This document shows positions 45,276 through 57,455 of a stretch of DNA of 64,000 nucleotides, one piece after another. This stretch comes from Trichoplax adhaerens (Eukaryota > Placozoa > Uniplacotomia > Trichoplacea > Trichoplacidae). Below the pieces are notes generated by a model. The model did not search any database. It was not told where the DNA came from and saw only the letters and a list, made by a program, of their open reading frames with translations. The stretch lies in the NCBI RefSeq assembly GCF_000150275.1, contig NW_002060947.1, positions 914,695 to 978,694 of the forward strand, read 5' to 3'. The first letter of the stretch is position 1; the number at the start of each line of letters is the position of its first letter. Both the position numbers and the translations under genes were made by a program.

Positions 45276-45924
45276 TTGCAAGGAAGCATGTAATAACTAG
45301 TTAATTCATCATCATGGCATCATGATGGCATTTACCTTATGAATGCTAATTACCATAATCTGACTGTATACTTAAGAGTAGTAGCATAGTCAGTACATCA
45401 ATCAAGTCCAGTACTAATTTATTATGATAGGTTAGGCTAACGAAATGTTGCAATTCTATTATAATACGTTGTCATTGATCAGTCTGATGAAATACAGTAC
45501 GTTGATTTACATTAGCATTCCTGTATATAAGGCCGTTAGACGTGTAGCCTCTTATACTTGATAATTCTTCGCTTTTAGACTGTAATAATTAATTAGTTAA
45601 TTGATCAGCTACAGTATTTCCGAATACAATATAAACTGTGTTAGTAAAGAATTCAAATAGATTGATTGTAGTGTACAGTACATTAATGTACAGGCAAAGT
45701 TAAAGTTAGTAGGCTCGTGCAACAAATTCTTCTGGTAAAATTGAAGCTAATATCGCAGGTAAAATTTCTGGTCTACTAAGCTATTTTGGGGGGGACTGGA
45801 TTTTACCACTGCTATTTAATAGTCTTACGTAAGTTCTATCATCTTCAAAAGGGATTCTAGGAGGACTTGAAATAACGATACCATAATCCTGTCTAGCATT
45901 TTTTCAACTAGAACTATTGAAATA
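45276..45924. other. upstream region of P450 no. 7
   Basis: 650 bp without a gene. It includes two short TACAGTAC-type motifs near 45492 and 45672 and a G7 run near 45787. No TATA box was assigned. Confidence 0.4.
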
Positions 45925-47436
45925 ATGGCTTGGTATGAGACAATTCTACCATCATGGCGGTCGCCATCGACGTTGACACAGTCGATTTTAATATCTATCT
46001 TAGGATTAGTTGCTTATTTCTCGTATAAAATCTATTTTATTCCTAAGCGTTCACTTAAACGCTTGGGAATAAAACATCCGTCTCGTTCTACGCCATTTTT
46101 TGGTAATCTTCTGGACTATGGTGCTACAAGCGCTCATATAGCTCAAATGGAATGGCAAAAGCAATTCGGTAATGTCTACGCAACACTTTTCTTCCATGTT
46201 CCAACGATTTGGGTGGGCGATCCTGAAGTGCTGAAATCTGTTTTAGTCAAAGATTTTAGCAATTTTGCTAATCGTAAGCAATTATCCAAGTCGCCACGTC
46301 CATTTAACACCACATTATTAGAGTTAAGAGACATGAATTGGAAACGTGTTCGCAATATTTTGGTACCGGCATTTAGTGCTTCCAAGTTAAAAGCGGTTAT
46401 TCCTATTATTCAACAAGGGAGCGATGAATTTGTTGAAAAATTACTCCTATCCGAAGAGAGCAATCAAAAATTGGATATCTGGCATACGAGTGGCCAGTTT
46501 AGTATGAAAATTATTCTTGCAGCTGGTTTTGGTATCGAATTTGAATCACATGAACAAGAAGAACGTTTAATAGCTGCTGCTGGAGCATTGTTTCGTGATT
46601 TTACTGGACCATCCCAATTGCTTGTAGTACTTTCTCCAACTTTATTCGATCGTCTCGAACCTTTAATAGGCAATGTTGTCAATTCAATCAAGTATATTAC
46701 TCGTATAACTGAAAATGTTATTCAACAACGTCGACAGAATCTACAAAATGGTATAAAATGTCGGAAAGACATTATGCAACAAATGATTGAAGCAGGCGAA
46801 GATGATAAATTGAACGATGAAGAAATTATTGGACAAGCATTTCTGTTTCTGATTGCTGGCTATGAAACTACGCAGAATACATTAGCTTTTGCTTGTTATT
46901 CACTTGCTACTAATCCCGATGTTCAACAAAAATTGATTGATGAGATCGATAGTAAATGCCCTGATCCAAATGATTTGAATTATGATGTCATTGGCGAATT
47001 GCCTTACTTAGAAATGGTCGTTGAAGAAACATTACGAATGTATCCTCCAACTTATTTTGTCAATCGCGATGTTAAATCTAACATCACCGTTAAAGGTTTC
47101 CACATTCCAAAAGATACTATGATAGGACTTCCGATTTATAGCATACATCACAACTCGGAGTTTTGGCCTAATCATGAACAGTTTATACCTGAACGTTTTA
47201 CTCCTGAAGAGAAAGCGAAAAGAAACCCTTATAGTTATATTCCTTTTGGCGGTGGTCCACGAAATTGTATTGGCATGAGACTAGCATTATTAGAGATCAA
47301 ATTAGCTTTAGTTAAAATAATTCAAAATGTTGAATTTTATGCTACTAAGGAAACGGAAATACCTCTACAATTAAAGACCGGCGTATCATTATGTCCTGCT
47401 AACGGAATTTACTTAGGCATTCGTAGGAGGCATTAG
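45925..47436 (+). CDS. cytochrome P450 no. 7, CYP3-clan type
   Basis: Single exon, 503 aa. The leader MAWYETILPSWRSP precedes a membrane anchor (about 18-37). The I-helix is AGYETTQNT with Glu314, the K-helix EETLRMYPP, the meander HEQFIPERF (His replaces the usual Pro before Glu), and the heme loop FGGGPRNCIG with Cys448. The C-terminus YLGIRRRH resembles the YLKTRRRH-type end of the pseudogene no. 9. It is closest by eye to no. 8 in the region between the I and K helices. An ER monooxygenase is expected; the substrate is unknown. Confidence 0.96.
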   Translation: MAWYETILPSWRSPSTLTQSILISILGLVAYFSYKIYFIPKRSLKRLGIKHPSRSTPFFGNLLDYGATSAHIAQMEWQKQFGNVYATLFFHVPTIWVGDPEVLKSVLVKDFSNFANRKQLSKSPRPFNTTLLELRDMNWKRVRNILVPAFSASKLKAVIPIIQQGSDEFVEKLLLSEESNQKLDIWHTSGQFSMKIILAAGFGIEFESHEQEERLIAAAGALFRDFTGPSQLLVVLSPTLFDRLEPLIGNVVNSIKYITRITENVIQQRRQNLQNGIKCRKDIMQQMIEAGEDDKLNDEEIIGQAFLFLIAGYETTQNTLAFACYSLATNPDVQQKLIDEIDSKCPDPNDLNYDVIGELPYLEMVVEETLRMYPPTYFVNRDVKSNITVKGFHIPKDTMIGLPIYSIHHNSEFWPNHEQFIPERFTPEEKAKRNPYSYIPFGGGPRNCIGMRLALLEIKLALVKIIQNVEFYATKETEIPLQLKTGVSLCPANGIYLGIRRRH

Positions 47437-49270
47437 AAATAAAACTGCTTTTTAGCTGTGTCCCAGCGATTGCAAGAATATTACGTTTTGCTTTGGCATA
47501 CGAACTTGAAATGGCAGCTTGTTTAAAGTATTATACATTAATTGCTATTATCGATATTCGTTTAGCAGTGATGAAACAGTTAGTGGTTTAAATCGATTAG
47601 GGTAGTTTAGAATTATGTTGCAGCCAACATCATGCAGTGATTAACAAACACATGTCCTAACTTTACTAGGATATTGCTTTATATTATAAATTAATCGTCT
47701 GCAAAGATATTACGTGAGTTGTGTTACGTATGAAAGTAGGCAATATCTTGGCATTAATGCAACATACCAAAGAAGCATATTATCAACTATAGTACACTAT
47801 AAGTAGATGACCAACTAAACGTTCTACTCGTATAGCAGTTACCGGCAATTTCTCATTCTTATCTAATTTTCAATTTAGCAAAACCATTGCGACTAGCTTA
47901 AATTTCCTGAAAGCTATAGGATATCTCAAAATTGCTGAATTTATCATAGATTTTATAATTTGGGCTGGCATCATCAAAATACAAAACATATTACACCATA
48001 ACTCATCGCCGTATTCTGTGTACTTTCGCTAACTTCTATAGGAATTAGTAGATTACTACAATACATGCAGTAATTGTTATATTGGATACAATCATCTATC
48101 TTGTAGGATAAAAGTTTTTATTTCAATCGTTATAATTGTGGTAGTCATTTAAATGCTTACAAGATGAATTCTGCAAAAGATTAGTAAACATTCAGTTAGG
48201 CTTGTTGCCGATTGCTGGGGTTCGATGTCTATCCTGTATTTCTTGTTTATGTAATACTAAATGCTATCATAGGTGATCTCAATGACGTAAATTTTCCATC
48301 TATTTGTAAGTTTTGAGGACAAGATTTGTGATATTATGTTTCTACTGAATACAGCTCCATCTTTTGATAACGGACAACCTAAGAGATTACTGTATATCTA
48401 TCTAGTTATTTCTATGCCTCTATCAAATGTCTATCGCATTGTTGCAAGCCGCTTGATGTACTAAGGTGAAACGTTAGATTCCTAAAACTATTGAGATATC
48501 AAAGCTTAAATTGAATATCGGTAGAAAATTTAGAAAATTTGAATGGTTTTAGAATTAACTATAAAGTTATAAGCCTCTTTCGTTTATTTTATAAAATACC
48601 AAGATATTCATATGTTTGATTTCTTCTATTGGATTCAAAATAAAACATATCAACTGTCTCTTGAAGGATATTGATCTAAATCGATGATAAAACTTTCTGG
48701 CACCAATATTGGCAATGTTTGATTTACTATCATTATTCTTATTTCGCATTTACCATGTTTTTAAAATCTGGTAGGACCTTTTAATTTCATTTTAACTCTG
48801 CTACTAGGCTTTGCTGATCTTGATTGCTACAATAAACAGTTGCACTGCATATTATTTATATGAAGTTCGTCTAGCAAATAGCAGAAAATAGTAAGCACTA
48901 CCCAGGCAGCTATACATGCACATAAAGTTACGCATTTCGCTGATAATTCTAAGTTTAATAGTTTAGTAACTACTATTGGAGAATCTGTAGTTCTACAACG
49001 GAATAGAATCAAGCTGCAATTTATGCTAATAACTACTAGTAAGAGAAATGAAGTAGTAATTTTAAAAGTGCAATTCAATATTCAAACTCATTAGGTACAT
49101 TAAATGGATAGTAATAGTATTCGATATAAGCTACTAAACCATATTAACAATGTTTATCATTCATGCTTTCTAACATTATTTACGGCAGCCACTATCAATG
49201 TAATGTAGCGCAAATATTTTTACTTCTAATGCCAAAGGTAAATGCAAAGACTACTACTATAATACTGACT
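47437..49270. other. intergenic, no supported gene
   Basis: 1.8 kb. Two minus-strand ORFs (48567-48749; 48827-49078, the latter with two hydrophobic stretches) have no recognised similarity, partner exon or conserved copy and are not called. Confidence 0.4.
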
Positions 49271-49274
49271 TTGT

Positions 49275-49515
49275 TAAGTTAGAAAGCATGAAATATGTCA
49301 TCATTAATAAACAATTTATGTTACAGCGCTACTACTACTACAGCGACTACTACCGTACTGTAATGCTAATATTCTTAAGTTAGAAAGCATGTAACATGAT
49401 ATCATTCAAGGTTTATGTTACAGCGCTACTACTATAGCGACTACTATTGTAATGATAATCTTCTTAACTTAGAAAATATGAAATATTACATCATTAATAA
49501 TTAATTATGTTACAG
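49275..49515. repeat. tandem repeat, period about 100 bp, two full copies plus a third start
   Basis: TTAGAAA(G/A)(C/T)ATG recurs at about 49279, 49380 and 49479, followed by a TCATTAATAA-like piece, TTATGTTACAG(C/T)G and runs of CTACTACTA. Units vary in the CTA trinucleotide tract. Confidence 0.8.
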
Positions 49516-49685
49516 TGTGATGGACGTTATGGCATCTACTCGGCATCCTGTATACTTTTTAAAATAGTTATCATACCTCATTTTGTTGACTGTAGGTGTC
49601 ATAATTGTGATATTATAATTTTGATATTTCGATAACAGCAAGAATTATTAGGAAAATTGAACCATTTTCAAGCAAGGCAACGGCA

Positions 49686-51185
49686 ATGGACGACACTATC
49701 ATAACATTATTCATTCCCAGAACCCTAAGCCAGTGCATTATAACAGCATGTTTTGGATTTGTTATCTATTTAATTTATAGATTTCTTATTGCTCCTTACC
49801 TGAACATAAAAAAGCTAGGGCTACCATTTCCCCGTCCTAGGCCAATGGTGGGTAATCTTTTCGATTTTGGCCCTGGTAATCAACATGTTGCTCAGATGGA
49901 ATGGGGTAAACGGTACGGAAGGGTTTACGCTTCCTTATTTTTTCAAATCCCAACTATTTGGATAGGCGATCCTGATATGATCAAATCCGTCATGGTGAAA
50001 GAATTCTCAAACTTTACCAATCGATTTCCAGTGACTAAAACATTACATCCTTTTGATAAGTCTATTCTGGAGTTAAAAGATCAAGATTGGAAACGTATGA
50101 GAAATATATTAATTCCTACATTTACAACCTCAAAACTAAAATTAATACTACCATTTATATCGGAAGCTAGCGATATCCTCATTGATACACTGATTACAGC
50201 TGATGAAGAGGGTAAAATCATTGATTTATGGCAGGCATCCGGTCATTATACTATGAAAGTTATCCTTGCAACTTCCTTTGGTATTCAGATTGAATCGGAA
50301 AAGCAGGAAGAAAAGCTAATGAACGCAGCTGGGGCACTCTTTCGATCTGATCCTGGCATATTACAAGTTCTCATGATTATTTCCCCTCGAGTATTCTCTG
50401 CTTTAGAACCAAAATTCGGCGGACCTCTAGTATCTTCCATAAACTATATTATTCACTTAACTAAACAAGTTATCAACGAGCGAAGGAGGAATATCCACGC
50501 TGGCGTAACATGCCGTCGCGACTTAATACAGCAAATGATAGAAGCTGGTGACAATGATAAATTAAATGATGATGAGATTATAGCTCAGGCATTTATTTTT
50601 CTTACAGCCGGTTATGAAACCACTCAAAATACTTTAGCATTTGCTTGCTATTTATTGGGTACAAATCCTAGAGTGCAGCAGAAGTTAATAGATGAAATCG
50701 ATTCCAAATGTCCTGATGTAAATTCGGTTAGCTACGATATTATAACTAATCTACCTTACTTAGAAATGATTGTCTCTGAAACATTAAGATTGTATCCTCC
50801 AGCACATTTCATTAATCGAGACGTTAAACAAGATACAACAATTAATGGCGTTCATATTCCTAAAGGGGTTATGATTGGTTTCCCAGTATATTCCATCCAT
50901 CACGATCCCCAATTTTGGTCTAATCCAGACGATTTTATTCCTGAGAGATTTATGCCAGAAGAGAAAGTAAAACTTGTACCTTACAGCTATATTCCTTTCG
51001 GTGGTGGGCCTCGTAATTGCATTGGAATGCGTTTAGCATTACTAGAGGTCAAATTAGCCTTAGTAAAATTAATGCAAAAGGTTAAATTCACAACAGTTAA
51101 AGAGACCGAAATTCCGCTTAAATTAAAGGGGTTGTCATCACTTTCTCCACTTAATGGTATTCGTTTAGGCATCGACCGTCGATAG
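49686..51185 (+). CDS. cytochrome P450 no. 8, CYP3-clan type
   Basis: Single exon, 499 aa, the shortest intact member. The anchor starts within the first 15 residues (IPRTLSQCIITACFGF). The I-helix is AGYETTQNT with Glu311, the K-helix SETLRLYPP, the meander is PDDFIPERF, and the heme loop is FGGGPRNCIG with Cys445. The C-terminus RLGIDRR differs from the RKR(F/Y) ends of nos. 4-6. All catalytic motifs are intact, so it should be a working ER monooxygenase. It is the last intact gene before the frameshifted no. 9, from which it is separated by the 300 bp repeat array. Confidence 0.96.
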   Translation: MDDTIITLFIPRTLSQCIITACFGFVIYLIYRFLIAPYLNIKKLGLPFPRPRPMVGNLFDFGPGNQHVAQMEWGKRYGRVYASLFFQIPTIWIGDPDMIKSVMVKEFSNFTNRFPVTKTLHPFDKSILELKDQDWKRMRNILIPTFTTSKLKLILPFISEASDILIDTLITADEEGKIIDLWQASGHYTMKVILATSFGIQIESEKQEEKLMNAAGALFRSDPGILQVLMIISPRVFSALEPKFGGPLVSSINYIIHLTKQVINERRRNIHAGVTCRRDLIQQMIEAGDNDKLNDDEIIAQAFIFLTAGYETTQNTLAFACYLLGTNPRVQQKLIDEIDSKCPDVNSVSYDIITNLPYLEMIVSETLRLYPPAHFINRDVKQDTTINGVHIPKGVMIGFPVYSIHHDPQFWSNPDDFIPERFMPEEKVKLVPYSYIPFGGGPRNCIGMRLALLEVKLALVKLMQKVKFTTVKETEIPLKLKGLSSLSPLNGIRLGIDRR

Positions 51186-52465
51186 CTAATTGATCGGTCT
51201 GAAGCTGTGAAGCCTATTAAAGACGAAGCCATTGCGATAATTTGGAACTACATGCTTAATTTTCAACAGTAATACTGTACGAAAGAGCATTCCTACTTAA
51301 ATTGTATCGCTTTTGCTAAAGCGATTTTGATACATTGTTGGGATACCAAATCTACGAATATAATGCTTTCAGATCTTATATTATTTTCCTTTCGTGAATC
51401 AGCATCAAGTGATGATAGATTAAAACATATCAGTATATATTCGCATTTTGAATATATACAACTGTTCTGAACCTACAATTGTCTATAAGTAATTCTGTAG
51501 TCAGCTGGTAATCAAGAAAGTATTGACATCATAAATAAGTATACCATTTCTTAAAGGCAGATTGATAGCCTATTAAAGGTTTCAAATCTTTATTCTTTTT
51601 TGCAGCCCTTCCAAAGCTTACTCCTGAAATAAAATATAAATTTTCAAAGACTTTAATTAAAATCGTAAAAAAACAGTATGAAAATTTTTCCACTGTTAAA
51701 TCCCTTCATTTAATTTATTAATTTTTCAGCAAGATCTATCTATGTGTACTATGCATTTATTTATAATTACAACGTAGCACTATGATAATATTATGACTTT
51801 GCGCAATAAACTAACATAAAATTGTATAGCTTGATGTGTGCTTACACATAAACTTATATTAAGATTTTTACTCAACCCATACTTGAGAGTTAATCAGTAC
51901 TTAGATGCTTGATCTGATCAATAAAGTTTTTTTCCGAGTATCTCAACCTAGAAGTGATTATTGTCTTGTGCGCATATATAATAGTAATATATTAATCAAT
52001 TTATTCTTGTTAATATCACTTCTATTACGATCATTAAATTGTTAATAAGTTCCTGTTCGTATTTTATACTGATAACTATAATCATATCATAAGCGCAGAT
52101 GCTGATCGATTTGCAATAAATTGCTATATTAAGGGAGTACTAGTTTAGCAGGAGGAGCATCATCTAGTGTAATGTAGTAAATTATTGATCTTGTGTTAAT
52201 GGAATGCATTACAAAATGTAGTAAGATTGGAACGTAATATAATGAACTTAAACGTAACAGCATTAGACAAGCGATATTGAAGAAGTTGTGTGTTGCCGTA
52301 CGCAAGTGGTTGATCGGATGTGCCCCTCCAATTCTGGATAGCGTTGATAACAGAGCTACCTTAGGTAGGCAAAATATCGCTTACGTCCATTTCAATCCTA
52401 TACTAACTATAAGTATACCAAAATATTTTACAATATAAATCATCGATGAAGTACATTTTGTAATG
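51186..52465. other. intergenic, no supported gene
   Basis: 1.3 kb of AT-rich DNA with no ORF, RNA gene or P450 remnant that I can support. Confidence 0.5.
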
Positions 52466-53235
52466 ACTTTACTAGCTTAATTTGGATTATTTTGCAACCA
52501 TTGACGCTGAAACAATGTCATGCAACTCAACCGAATGTACTCTTTACTTAACGTTGCTGACAATAACAGTATTTGTAAAATAAAATCTAAGCAAAGATCT
52601 GTTAGGTTTGAATTGACTCACTCACTCACTAGCAGATTAGTATTTCGTTCATAACCAAAAAAAATCAGTAACAGCGTAAATCAAATTTATGAATTATCAG
52701 AAATGGTAGCATGAATTTAAGTATTTTTTGATCAGTTTAAGAGTATATAGGTGTGCATACTCGTATTATAATAATTTTGCTAGCTTAGCTTGGGTTATTT
52801 TATATCAACCGATTATAAAACAAGGTCATATATCTCAACCGAATACATTCTTCACTTGATGTAGCTATATAAACAGTTTCTCTAAAACAAAATCTGAGCA
52901 CACATCTATTAGATTTGAATTTACTTGCTCACTAGCAGATTAGGATTTCTTTCATAAACAAGAACGATCACTAGCAGCGTGAATCAAATTTATTAACTAT
53001 CAGAAACCTTAGATAGAGTATCATTTGAGCAGTTTAAGAGTTTCTAAGTGAAGCATATCTTATAATAATTTTACTAGCTCAGTTTGGATTATTTATAGAA
53101 AATGATATTGCAGTAAGGTCATGCAATGCAACCGAATATGTTCTTCACCTGATGTAGCTATCAGCAATAATTTCTCTAAAACGAAATCAGAGTAAAGAAA
53201 GATCTGATAGGCTTAAATTTCTTAGCTAACCGGAT
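52466..53235. repeat. tandem repeat, two full and one partial copy of an about 300 bp unit
   Basis: Units start at about 52466, 52773 and 53068 with the pattern TTT(T/G)CTAGCT(T/C)A(A/G)(T/C)TTGG(A/G)TTATTT, then CAACCGAAT(G/A)and TTTGAATT...CTCACTAGCAGATTAG. The third copy stops after about 165 bp. Divergence between units is moderate, so the array is older than the one at 27.2-28.0 kb. Confidence 0.85.
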
Positions 53236-53691
53236 GAAAATTGTATCAATCTAAGATTAATCATCTAACGTACGGCATTCTGTTCTGTAAATACTATAAT
53301 TGTAATGATTAGCTAAATAACAATTGATTACATGCATTGACATCATTTATTCAATAGAGCCTTACAATACATCAATACGTCAATGAGAATAGCATTGTTC
53401 TCACTTTTGTCTTCTTATTAGTATTATGACGTAGATTGATTAAGTAATAAGATTATTTCCTGAAGGGAAATTTATCATGATTACTATTGGATTCTAGCCG
53501 GTGATGTACAAGTGTTAATAGGGTAACTTTTTGGCTACTATTTAAGTTGTTGCTCATGTCATTAGCATTTATAACGTTCCACTAATGTACTGATAAAGTG
53601 GGAAGCTTGCAATTTCGTCTGTGCTTCATGAACTATTCATCGCATCAGTTGTGATACAATAACAGAAGCTAGTAAGAAATTGTTGGCAGCA
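53236..53691. other. upstream region of P450 pseudogene no. 9
   Basis: About 450 bp with no gene and no block shared with the other P450 upstream regions. Confidence 0.4.
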
Positions 53692-55210
53692 ATGGCTGAA
53701 GGCATTGGATCGGTATTAATGTCGTGGGTACAATCGCAATCATCGACAACATTGTTGTTTATGGTGGTGATTTGCGGTTTTATAACACTACTTGTTAAAG
53801 ATTACGTTATTCCTTACAGAACTATTCTTGCAACCGGATTGAAGGGTCCTATACCCAAACCTTTTATTGGTAATGTCTTTGATTACGGTGGTGTTTGTCA
53901 ACATAGAGGTCAACTTAAACGTCAAGAAAAATATGGGAAAATTTATACTTTACTACATTATCACATACCAACTGTGTATATAGGTGACCCGGAGATAATA
54001 AAAACGATTATGGTCAAAGAGTTTTCTAATTTTACTAATCGATTCCCTGTTAATAAAGCACATCATCCATTCGATAAAACGGTAGTAAGAGCTGATGATG
54101 ACGACTGGAAACGTCTACGAACTTTATTGATACCGTCATTTAGCGCGTCAAAGCTTAAAACTAACGTTCCATTTATTAATAATTTTACCAATGATGTAAT
54201 TGATAAATTCCTACAGGCTGAGCACCAAGTTAAATCTGTCGATGTCTGGAAAACATTTGGAAATCTTAGTATGAGCACCATCATTGCTACAGTATTTGGG
54301 ATTGAGTTTAAGTCCAAAAAACATAAGGAAAAAGTAATTACAGCCGCAAGTGCCTTACTGAGAAATCAAACTAATTTGTTGCAACTTGTACTTATTTACG
54401 CGTATCTAGCCTTAGCATTGTGGGAACCAATAACTGGAGGGAAAATTATTAGATCTGTATATTACTTGCGTGATACGATTGTAGGTGTTATTCAGGAACG
54501 GCGTAAAAATCTGAAACAAGGTATTCCATGCCGCAGAGATATCTTGCCACATACTGTATGATTGAAGCAGGTGATCGGGATCGGCTTAACAATGAAGAAG
54601 TTGTAAGTCAAGCTATCATTTTCCTAGTGGCTGGTTACGAAACTACAGCAAGTACATTAGCATTTCTATGCTACACACTCGCAGTTAATCCAGACGTCCA
54701 GCAGAAACTTATACACGAAATCGATTCTAAATGTCCTGACGAAGAGACTTTAAAATTATGAAACTGTTCTTGATTTGTCTTACTTAGAAATGGTTGTCAA
54801 TGAAACTTTGAGACTATTCTACCGCATTCTTCATCACTAGACAAGCTAAACGCGATATTAATGTACATGAAGTGTTTATTCCGAAAAATAGTATGGTCGT
54901 TTTTCCAATATATGCAGTTCATCACAACCCTGAATTATGGCCCGACGCTGATAAATTTATTCCTGAACGCTTTAGTTCAGAAAAGAAAGCAAGGCGTCAC
55001 CCATACAGCTATATCCCATTTGGTGGAGGTCCACGAATTTGCATTGGCATGAAATTGGCTCTGTTGGAAGTAAAGCTAGCGTTAGTGAAAATTTTGCATC
55101 GTGTTGAATTTGTGACCTGTAAGGAGACTAAAATACCTTTAAAGTTAAGAACTGGTTCAACAGCGTCGCCGGAGAGCGGTGTGTATTTAAAAACTAGGAG
55201 AAGGCATTAA
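53692..55210 (+). pseudogene. cytochrome P450 no. 9, CYP3-clan type, three frameshifts
   Basis: Starts at ATG 53692 (MAEGIGSVLMSW) and is collinear with the intact genes to the end (…RRRH at 55210). Break 1: five extra bases at about 54553-54557, between CRRDI and MIEAGD. Break 2: one extra base in the A-run near 54753-54756, after CPDEETL. Break 3: one extra base at about 54817-54820, just after the ExxR motif NETLRL, where YPP would follow. Between the breaks the family motifs survive: AGYETTAST in the I-helix, PERF, and FGGGPRICIG with the heme Cys at 55040-55042. The net shift is not a multiple of three. No large deletion has occurred, so inactivation is recent. Break 3 removes the conserved YPP after the K helix. 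Confidence 0.93.
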
Positions 55211-56627
55211 AATGAAGGATCGAATTTGGGTATTTGAATCTTGCAAATTTATTAAAGACCGAGCACTTTTAATCCACTCTTTTGCAGTTTATAAGCATGA
55301 TTTTACTTAGTGATTGTGCAGGTATTGATTTTATTCTCGATTTTATTATAGTACGTGTGTAAAAACTGATTGAATATTTCAGTGAAGTCAGTGAATTAAT
55401 TCTTGAAATTAAAAATTTGCTTGTACTTTGTTTTGTTCTTCAACTGTACAATCATAATTTATTGGCTATGAATCATTATCCTGACCTTAAATATCATTCA
55501 ATTAATTAATTTAATTTTAATGCATCGATGGGCTTTATTATATCTATAATATATTCACATCAAAATATAATTTATTCTTCAACAGCAGTCTCGACTATTT
55601 TTCTTTAAAATTCGAGTTAATAAGATATTCTTAATGTAGTTGTCGTCATAAGAATACTCTACAAAATACCGATTCAGAATAAGCGACGATTCAACTATTC
55701 CTGTGTTAAGCGGTGATTTGCGATACGCCCAATTCAGTCCAATTTTGTCAAGGTACATATAAAATGTATTTGTAATAAAAAGTGACAGTAATCATGAAAT
55801 TATATTGTTAGTAAATCTTGTCTTGCGAAAATATTTTTCATGTAAGCGAATGCCTTCATGAATTCATTAATAACTAGACTGTAAGATGACACTTTGTATG
55901 ATATACTTGTACGCAACATGCTTAACGTCAAGAAGTTTAAAAATGAGCTGTAAGATGGACTTGATTCGAGTTGCCAGCTCAATGTACTGTCAGCTAATTG
56001 TTTGGGTAATAGGTTTTTATTCATCAATTTGTAGTTCATTGATCAATCGAACGCATTGTATAAAACCCCGCAAAATTGCAATCCAAAATCAACTACGGTC
56101 TAGAAATGGCACGTCATACTGGCATGGTATTGATATTTTTGCATTGGAGTTTTAGAAATTCATCTTTAAAAAGGTGCACTCACTTTCACAAAGTTTTGAA
56201 TAAAAGTAGCCAATACTCGTTGTGTATTTAGGGTTAGAAAGTGTATCATTTGTAGTTGAGAATGTAGTATTTGGTTTTCATTTGTACTGCAGTACTACGC
56301 TGTCGATAATTTTTCGCGCATCAAAATGGGAATGATTGCTAGGACCATTTTGCGGTCAAGATCCATCGATTGTCGAGGTTTCTCCATCCGTCCGTCTACT
56401 ACGCCGAACGCGTCATGACTAATGGGATGACACCATTTTATTTTGGGGTGAGACAGGGACAAAAAATCCAAACTTGGAATGTCGTTCCACAGTAGTCAGT
56501 CAAGCCACCACGGTGTCCATCAACACGCTACAGTTTGCCTCTACACCGTGATAGATCGGCGTGATCGACTTGATTGAAATGATTTGACGACATTAGAAAA
56601 GCAAAAGCATTCTGAGTACGGTATTAT
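55211..56627. other. intergenic, no supported gene
   Basis: 1.4 kb. Overlapping ORFs on both strands at 55800-56155 have no recognised similarity. From about 56330 base composition becomes more GC-balanced as the pentanucleotide zone begins. Confidence 0.4.
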
Positions 56628-57455
56628 TATATACAGTACAGTACATTGGTTGTGTAGTAATATCTCCGTGGATATGACAGTGGTACAGTACTGTAGATTT
56701 TGTATTTTGGAATTTTTTTTGCCTGTTAGAAAACTGAAAACTTTGCGCTCTACCAAGCAACAGTACCGACGTGTTGTCATGCTGCACAACTGAACGACGT
56801 GAAGCGCAATGACGTATGATACCATACCATCGTCAGGCATGATGATGCCAATCATACGATACGGTGTGGTTACTGTGGTACAGTACCGTACTTGTACAGT
56901 GTACAGTCTTGTATTGTTGTACTGTACAGTACAGTACAGTACAGTACAATACAGTACTGTACAATAGAGAAAATGGAACAAAGTACTGTAAAATTTCAAC
57001 CCTAGTTGCGGCCTGGTGTTATCAGGTGCCAGTACTGTGTCTACTGTACCAGTAAACAGCCCGTCGCCAGGTACAGTACTGTGCTCAAGCGTAAACAAGC
57101 GATAGTCACGTGAGTACAGTCTTGTACTTTACACTGTACACTGTAGCGCTACCTTCAGCTGCAGTCCATCTTGCGTACAGACGGTACAGTACTGTAGTCT
57201 CCCATACTACCATATAGGCGATTACCAACGTCTAGGCTACTGACGACAAATATCATCTCAGGCACTAGCATCAAGCCAGTAATCATATCGACGTCAGACT
57301 ATCGGTTTGGTAAGGTAGGTTGCCTTTACTGTAGGCGTTTTGCCCCAATTTGTTACAGTGGCAGAATACTCTACCGTCAGCGTACATGACGAAGAGCAAC
57401 ATTAGAGATTTGCTACAATCCTAGTACTGTACCGTACAGTGGGTACAGCAAAGGC
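56628..57455. repeat. TACAG/CTGTA pentanucleotide zone no. 3
   Basis: GTACAGTAC, GTACTGTAC and GTACCGTAC motifs are spread over 0.8 kb, with a dense run of (GTACA)n at about 56917-56962. The long minus-strand ORF through it (56541-57098) encodes only repeat-type CTVLYCTVLYC sequence and is not a gene. The zone has higher GC than the genes around it. Confidence 0.88.

Noticed and set aside
48827-49078. 83-codon minus-strand ORF with two hydrophobic stretches
   Set aside because: Could be a small membrane protein, but hydrophobic codons are expected in T-rich DNA and nothing else supports it.
55800-56155. ORFs of 79 (minus) and 89 (plus) codons overlapping each other
   Set aside because: Mutually exclusive frames in AT-rich DNA, no recognisable domain, no conserved copy.
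56541-57098. 185-codon open frame on the minus strand
   Set aside because: Its repetitive part is the CTGTA pentamer read in frame (CTVLYC units). No domain, and similar ORFs appear on both strands in every TACAG block.
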